A stretch of DNA of 64,000 nt from Roseburia sp. 499. GTDB taxonomy: Bacteria; Bacillota; Clostridia; Lachnospirales; Lachnospiraceae. Position numbers and translations under genes: made by a program. This document shows positions 59,801-64,000 of the stretch, in pieces. The stretch is taken from the NCBI RefSeq assembly GCF_001940225.2, contig NZ_CP135164.1, forward strand, positions 1,488,001 through 1,552,000. The letters run 5' to 3'. Under the pieces are notes generated by a model. It was given only the letters and a program-made list of their open reading frames with translations. It was not told the origin of the DNA and did no database searches. Position 1 is the first letter of the stretch; each line of letters starts with the position of its first letter.

Positions 59801-61041
59801 AATAACTCCGCCTCCTTTATCAAATAATCTCTAATTTTCAAAAACATATTCATACTAAATCCCGCTTTATCATAAAGTCCTGCAGCAGAATTTTCATTTA
59901 AGGTCTGGTAAACCAGAATATCCTGATTCCAAGAACTGGATAATGTACTCTTGTCCAATACATCAAACTTAGCAACTACACTGTCCACAATATGTATTAT
60001 GGCAGATTCCACAGTAGACGGCAAACTCTTTTCTCCATTATATTCACTCAATATCTGAACCACCTGCATCGGAAAATAATTGCTTTTTGCCAGCATCACT
60101 CCATTTTCTACATAAGGTTTTCCTTCCATTCTTCCAATCCGGTAATAAAATCCGCCGGCGGCTGCTACAAAAGGATCTGCTCCTATCTCTTTCGCACATT
60201 CTCTTGCAATATGAGATACTTTTCTGGCATGCTCATAATCTACCTTTGAAAACTTCTTTACCGCCTGAACCAAACTGAAATCCTCAGAAATAATTCGTTC
60301 CAGAGCATGCTCTCTGGTATGACTCATCCGTTCTTTCAACCAACTATATAACCAAATAGACAGAACAGCAGAAACAATACCATTACCCAATCCATAGATT
60401 ACCATATTTATGCTTACCTTGCCGGTATCAAGATAAGAAAATACTACGGTACATCCTAGAACGAACACCGCAATCAACAGACCTGCCCACTTCCAATTTG
60501 CTTTCTCTTTCAAAAAATCTACCATCATAGCACCACAGGTCATTAACAACAATGCCCACAAAAATTGATATACACTTCCACTTTGTGAAATATTCCATAC
60601 CACTGCATAAAATATTCCCGCCAACATCCCAAGAAATGAATTTGTCACAAGCGTCATTCCTACTGCCATAACTAAAATAGGCACCATATACACCGGCAAA
60701 AATATAAACAATATCGTTGCCAGACAGCAAATCCCATGACTTATGGTAATTCTCACGTAATTATTTGCTTTTTCATGAAACCAACCTTTTTTCAAACGGT
60801 AAATTTCCATTCCAAGTACAAATATAATTAAAAATAGCATACTGCAAAACCCAAGTGCTATACGGCTACCAGACTCTATTTTAGACAATGTTCCACAAAC
60901 AACTGCTGTTACTATCCCAAACACTGTCATAAGACATATCATGTAAAAACGTTTCCAAGACCAATTATCTTCCAAAATCGGTCTTTTTTCTACTTCTATT
61001 TTTTTCTTTTCCTTTTGTTTCCTTTTTTTCATATTCCTCAT
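59797..61041 (-). CDS. PgpH/YqfF-like membrane protein with a destroyed HD site
   Basis: By position between phoH and ybeY this is the counterpart of YqfF/PgpH, a c-di-AMP phosphodiesterase. The 414-residue product has no extracytoplasmic 7TMR-HDED domain, unlike Bacillus PgpH of about 710 residues. It has six or seven transmembrane segments (residues 33-232) and a shortened C-terminal HD-like domain. His271 of EHARKVSHIARECA remains, but the HD pair of YYHDIGKM reads FYYRIGRM (Tyr300-Arg301), and the later His ligands are gone (SEYNG for the EHHG region). It is probably not an enzyme; a sensor or scaffold role is a guess. Overlaps both neighbours. Confidence 0.85.
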   Translation of the reverse strand: MRNMKKRKQKEKKKIEVEKRPILEDNWSWKRFYMICLMTVFGIVTAVVCGTLSKIESGSRIALGFCSMLFLIIFVLGMEIYRLKKGWFHEKANNYVRITISHGICCLATILFIFLPVYMVPILVMAVGMTLVTNSFLGMLAGIFYAVVWNISQSGSVYQFLWALLLMTCGAMMVDFLKEKANWKWAGLLIAVFVLGCTVVFSYLDTGKVSINMVIYGLGNGIVSAVLSIWLYSWLKERMSHTREHALERIISEDFSLVQAVKKFSKVDYEHARKVSHIARECAKEIGADPFVAAAGGFYYRIGRMEGKPYVENGVMLAKSNYFPMQVVQILSEYNGEKSLPSTVESAIIHIVDSVVAKFDVLDKSTLSSSWNQDILVYQTLNENSAAGLYDKAGFSMNMFLKIRDYLIKEAELL

Positions 61042-61975
61042 AAGCCTTTACTATTTTCTGCACCAGTGGATGGCGCACTACATCCGCACTGCTCAATCTA
61101 CATATTCCGATCTCTTCTACATTCTTCAATACACGCAATGCCACATCCAACCCAGAAGTTGCTCCCGGAGCCAGGTCCTTTTGTGTCGCATCTCCCGTCA
61201 CAACCACCTTAGACCCAAATCCGATACGTGTCAAAAACATTTTCATCTGCGCCGGAGTCGTATTCTGTGCCTCATCCAGGATAATAAAAGCATTATCCAG
61301 TGTACGTCCTCTCATATAGGCAAGCGGAGCTACTTCTATTAATCCCTTTTCCATATTTTTCTGGAAACTATCTGCTCCCATAATCTGATACAATGCATCA
61401 TACAGCGGACGCAAGTATGGATCAATCTTACTCTGCAAATCTCCCGGAAGAAATCCAAGTTTCTCTCCTGCCTCAATGGCCGGTCTGGTAAGAATAATAC
61501 GGTTTACTTCTTCATTTTTAAACGCAGTAATTGCCATAGCCATAGCAAGATAGGTCTTACCGGTTCCGGCTGGCCCCATTCCAAACACAATCATTTTATT
61601 GCGAATTTCATCTACATACTTTTTCTGACCTAGTGTTTTTGGCTTTACCGGTTTTCCATTGATTGTATGACATATTAATTCCTTATCAATCTCTACAATT
61701 GCCGATTCCTTCTCTTCAAACGTAAGGGATATAGCATAATCTACATTCTGCTCTGTAATCTGGTTTCCTCGTTTAGAAAGTTCAAATAACTGTGTAAATA
61801 CGCGGGAAGCTTTCTGAATATCCTGTTCATTTCCCAGGAGCTTCATACTGTTTTCCCGAATTACAACGGTAACGCCAAATGCTCTTTCTATCTTCTTCAT
61901 GTACATGTCGAACTGTCCAAACACATTAGACATATGTTCTACCGGTACATCAATCATCTTCTCCATCAGACTCAT
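60965..61975 (-). CDS. phoH: PhoH family ATPase
   Basis: PhoH-type proteins are P-loop ATPases linked to RNA metabolism; some are helicases. The 336-residue protein has an N-terminal KH-like region, Walker A in GPAGTGKTYLAMAMA and Walker B in AFIILDEAQNTT, with GFGSKVVVTGD after it. The C-terminus is strongly basic. The start is uncertain (ATG 61975, 61966 or 61957), all inside the end of yqfD. It overlaps the PgpH-like gene by 77 nt. Confidence 0.95.
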   Translation of the reverse strand: MSLMEKMIDVPVEHMSNVFGQFDMYMKKIERAFGVTVVIRENSMKLLGNEQDIQKASRVFTQLFELSKRGNQITEQNVDYAISLTFEEKESAIVEIDKELICHTINGKPVKPKTLGQKKYVDEIRNKMIVFGMGPAGTGKTYLAMAMAITAFKNEEVNRIILTRPAIEAGEKLGFLPGDLQSKIDPYLRPLYDALYQIMGADSFQKNMEKGLIEVAPLAYMRGRTLDNAFIILDEAQNTTPAQMKMFLTRIGFGSKVVVTGDATQKDLAPGATSGLDVALRVLKNVEEIGICRLSSADVVRHPLVQKIVKAYEEYEKKETKGKEKNRSRKKTDFGR

Positions 61976-63212
61976 CTGTCATCTGCCCTTCCTGTGTCTC
62001 TTCTGATATGACGGAAGCTTTCTGTGTTCCAATTTTTTCAATCACCTTTATAGAACCGGAAGCCTTACATTTTTTTCCGTCTGTTACTATCATAACATTA
62101 TTTTCTATAATTTGAACCCCTTTTTGTCTTAATTTTTTATAAAATTGCTCCAATTTCCCCTCAGCTACTTGTTTTGCTTCTTCTTTCGTATATCTTTTTT
62201 TCACAATTTCATATTCTTTATAGGTCTTTCGATTGAACGCTACCGGAAGATAAAAAGTGTCTCCTATTTTCAAGTCATACTCATCCGTTATGGTGTCACA
62301 CTTAAAAAATGTTTTCGAAAAATTAGGTAAAGAAAACTGTTTTTTTCCTAAACGTAATTCATAATCAATACTCTCATTTCCAGTAAATACCTTATCCTGA
62401 TATTCCAGTAAAAAACTATCATCATACGGATACTGTGTGATTCCCATAATATCCGCATCAGAAGTACAATACTGATAAGATACCGTTTCTCCATCATCAC
62501 TTATGACCGGAATCTGTCCTGTCACCAAAATATCTCCAGCATGAACTTCAGCTCCCTCTTCCACCTGCGGAAGCCCCTTTCTGGCAAGAATACTGTAAAT
62601 GACCGCATCCTTATCTGCCACAATATCAAACGGTGTTCCGTCATCTACTTTTTTTTCTTGCGCCTGCTGATTCGTAGAAAGATTTTCCTGAATATCAATT
62701 ACCAACATGGTTCCTTCCACTTTAACAGATGCCCAAATAATATCGTCATATCCGGTTCGCAACAATTCTTCAATGGTTTCACAATCTATTTTGCTTTTTC
62801 GCATTCCATGATATACATGATTTTCCTCTAAAAATTGAATAATACTGTCATCAGTACGATGCAGATTCCCATCTACCTCAATCTTCCATATAAACAAAGA
62901 CATTGTATACAATAATATACTGCACACTAATATTCCAACTGCAAACAATTTCCGTTTCCGGTATCTATGCATGTAAAAAGGCATACCATGACGTTCCAAT
63001 ATTTCAAATGTTGTCCTTGTTTTTTTTAGAATAGGCTTTAGACTCTTAATCCCTTTAATGCTGATACAAAATATGTAATTGCCATCCTCATACTCTAGGT
63101 TCCAAATCAGAATATTGCGATTACTGCACAGATTCAGAAAACGTTCCGGTGCATATCCGTAAAGTTTTATTTTTACATATCCTTGCAGATATTTCAATTT
63201 ATCTATTAACAA
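61950..63212 (-). CDS. yqfD: Sporulation protein YqfD
   Basis: YqfD is a stage IV sporulation-type membrane protein made in the mother cell in Bacillus. The 420-residue protein has an N-terminal cytoplasmic domain (YLQGYVKIKLYGYAPERFLNLCSNRNI), a transmembrane segment near residues 93-110 (FAVGILVCSILLYTMSLFIW) and a POTRA-like extracytoplasmic part (GNLHRTDDSIIQFLEENHVYHGM). A TTG start follows GGAG by 8 nt. It lies 12 nt after yqfC. Confidence 0.93.
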   Translation of the reverse strand: MLIDKLKYLQGYVKIKLYGYAPERFLNLCSNRNILIWNLEYEDGNYIFCISIKGIKSLKPILKKTRTTFEILERHGMPFYMHRYRKRKLFAVGILVCSILLYTMSLFIWKIEVDGNLHRTDDSIIQFLEENHVYHGMRKSKIDCETIEELLRTGYDDIIWASVKVEGTMLVIDIQENLSTNQQAQEKKVDDGTPFDIVADKDAVIYSILARKGLPQVEEGAEVHAGDILVTGQIPVISDDGETVSYQYCTSDADIMGITQYPYDDSFLLEYQDKVFTGNESIDYELRLGKKQFSLPNFSKTFFKCDTITDEYDLKIGDTFYLPVAFNRKTYKEYEIVKKRYTKEEAKQVAEGKLEQFYKKLRQKGVQIIENNVMIVTDGKKCKASGSIKVIEKIGTQKASVISEETQEGQMTDESDGEDD

Positions 63213-63224
63213 AATACTACTCCC

Positions 63225-63506
63225 TTATGAGTCATATAATATTCCCTGTATAAATCCGGTGATTTTCATTTCCTCATTGGTGTAGTATTCTATCATCAGG
63301 CGTTTTCCCTCTATGGTGACCTGACAATTTTTTGTCTGAAGTCGAATCTTCTCTCTGGTATATTCGATAATTCCCTTATAATTTTCTATCAGAACCTGAT
63401 TTCTCCCCGTAGCAGAAATAATAACTGCCCCATACATAATGTCCTTAGGAAGTTCTAGCGATTCTACAATATTTGATTTGACCCGGCTTAATTTGTTTTT
63501 TCCCAT
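63225..63506 (-). CDS. yqfC: YqfC/YabP family sporulation protein
   Basis: This 93-residue protein has the YabP/YqfC fold pattern (VIISATGRNQVLIENYKGIIEYTREKIRLQTKNCQVTIEG). In Bacillus such genes are controlled by mother-cell sigma factors; here I see no clear sporulation promoter. It begins the yqfC-yqfD-phoH-(pgpH-like)-ybeY run, and its presence suggests the organism can form spores or descends from one that could. Confidence 0.93.
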   Translation of the reverse strand: MGKNKLSRVKSNIVESLELPKDIMYGAVIISATGRNQVLIENYKGIIEYTREKIRLQTKNCQVTIEGKRLMIEYYTNEEMKITGFIQGILYDS

Positions 63507-63543
63507 ATTGCACTATATGAAAGGCAGCATGGACTTATTCTTA

Positions 63544-64000
63544 TTAACGAAGGATTCCTTTTATCATAGGAACTGACGCAGGCTGCTCTGGCTGAATCTC
63601 ATACGCACATACAATTTTAGCATATGCTTCCTTTGCCTTTTCCATATCGTTGGCAAAAATAGTGGCAAGGGTATCTCCCATTTTTACTTTATCACCACGC
63701 TTTTTGTTTAATAACACACCTACTGTAAGGTCTATTTCACTATCTTTAGTCACCCTTCCTCCGCCAAGAACAAGACTGGCAATTCCGATGTCTTCTGCCT
63801 TAATTTTAGAAACATAGCCTTCTTCTGTATTCATAACTTCAAGTATGATTCCCGCAGCCGGAAGCACCTCTGGTTGATAAACCAGACGTTTATCACCGCC
63901 TTGCGCTTCTACAAATTCTGCAAACTTATCTAAGGCGGTCTTATCCTTAATAGTTCCTTCTAACATAGTTCTTGCCTCTTCTTCTGTTTCTGCTTTTCCG
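63544..64000 (-). CDS. Pyrimidine-nucleoside phosphorylase, C-terminal part (cut by right edge)
   Basis: The frame runs through the right edge without a start. About 151 residues are visible and form the C-terminal alpha/beta domain of thymidine/pyrimidine-nucleoside phosphorylase. Landmarks are DKFAEFVEAQGGD, SKIKAEDIGIASLVLGGGRVTKDSEIDLTVGVLLNKKRGDKV and a C-terminal lipoyl-like fold. The enzyme splits pyrimidine nucleosides with phosphate in salvage. An internal ATG at 63966 is not the start, because the frame and homology continue upstream (KAETEEEARTMLEG). Confidence 0.9.
   Translation of the reverse strand, partial: GKAETEEEARTMLEGTIKDKTALDKFAEFVEAQGGDKRLVYQPEVLPAAGIILEVMNTEEGYVSKIKAEDIGIASLVLGGGRVTKDSEIDLTVGVLLNKKRGDKVKMGDTLATIFANDMEKAKEAYAKIVCAYEIQPEQPASVPMIKGILR

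Overview
The window is a chromosomal segment of a low-GC Gram-positive bacterium, most likely a Lachnospiraceae (Clostridia) member. Evidence: the ribosomal protein L27 precursor with a Prp cleavage motif, the SepF/YlmE/YlmH division cluster, the YqfC-YqfD-PhoH-YbeY block of spore formers, a DUF6472 protein behind an RNase E/G homologue, CGAAC-type SOS boxes and strong AGGAGG ribosome sites. No prophage, insertion sequence, rRNA, tRNA or CRISPR array was seen.

Layout. 1-1620 is a small accessory patch. It holds the tail of an unknown gene, then a promoter, two tandem structured RNA units, a terminator and a PBECR4-like nuclease-fold gene, followed by a GNAT acetyltransferase. 1666-16279 is housekeeping on the + strand: recU, a histidine operon (hisZ-hisG-hisD-hisB-hisIE) behind a consensus promoter, a radical-SAM/DUF2344/RNase E-G/DUF6472 group, then rplU-prp-rpmA-obgE-yhbY-nadD-yqeK-rsfS. 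16300-22600 has mixed strands: lexA and an SOS-controlled LysM protein face apart over four SOS boxes, then plsC, ttcA, dtd, a two-gene membrane locus with a frameshift, a 31-residue hydrophobic peptide and a XerS-like recombinase. From 22.6 kb nearly everything is on the - strand: a GntP/PdxA2/DUF1537-kinase/DeoR sugar-acid operon, lspA-rluD, aroB, the ylm/sepF division cluster, a dacA/mgsA/rodA/minEDC/mrdA/mreDCB shape and division block, radC, a methionine gamma-lyase-like gene, miaA-mutL-mutS, two flavoproteins, a MurJ/SpoVB flippase, a DUF3048 lipoprotein and the ybeY-(pgpH-like)-phoH-yqfD-yqfC block. The right edge cuts a pyrimidine-nucleoside phosphorylase.

How it works together. The right half mainly encodes cell shape, septum placement and wall synthesis (MreBCD, PBP2, RodA, MinCDE, SepF, a D,D-carboxypeptidase, a flippase), with mismatch repair and tRNA modification beside it. 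The left half couples histidine synthesis to ribosome biogenesis.

Best candidate for something new: 187-1106 has the layout of a type III toxin-antitoxin locus (promoter, tandem pseudoknot-capable RNA repeats, terminator, nuclease gene). Its protein resembles PBECR4 rather than ToxN, CptN or TenpN. The two RNA units show compensatory base changes in a stem around an identical loop. Other notable points: a PgpH-like protein whose HD metal site is destroyed, a methylglyoxal synthase with Ala at the catalytic Asp position, a HisIE fused to a catalytically dead HisF-like barrel, an RNase E/G that stops just before the Zn-link, and a perfect 18-bp inverted repeat that places a gene's ribosome site and start codon in its loop.
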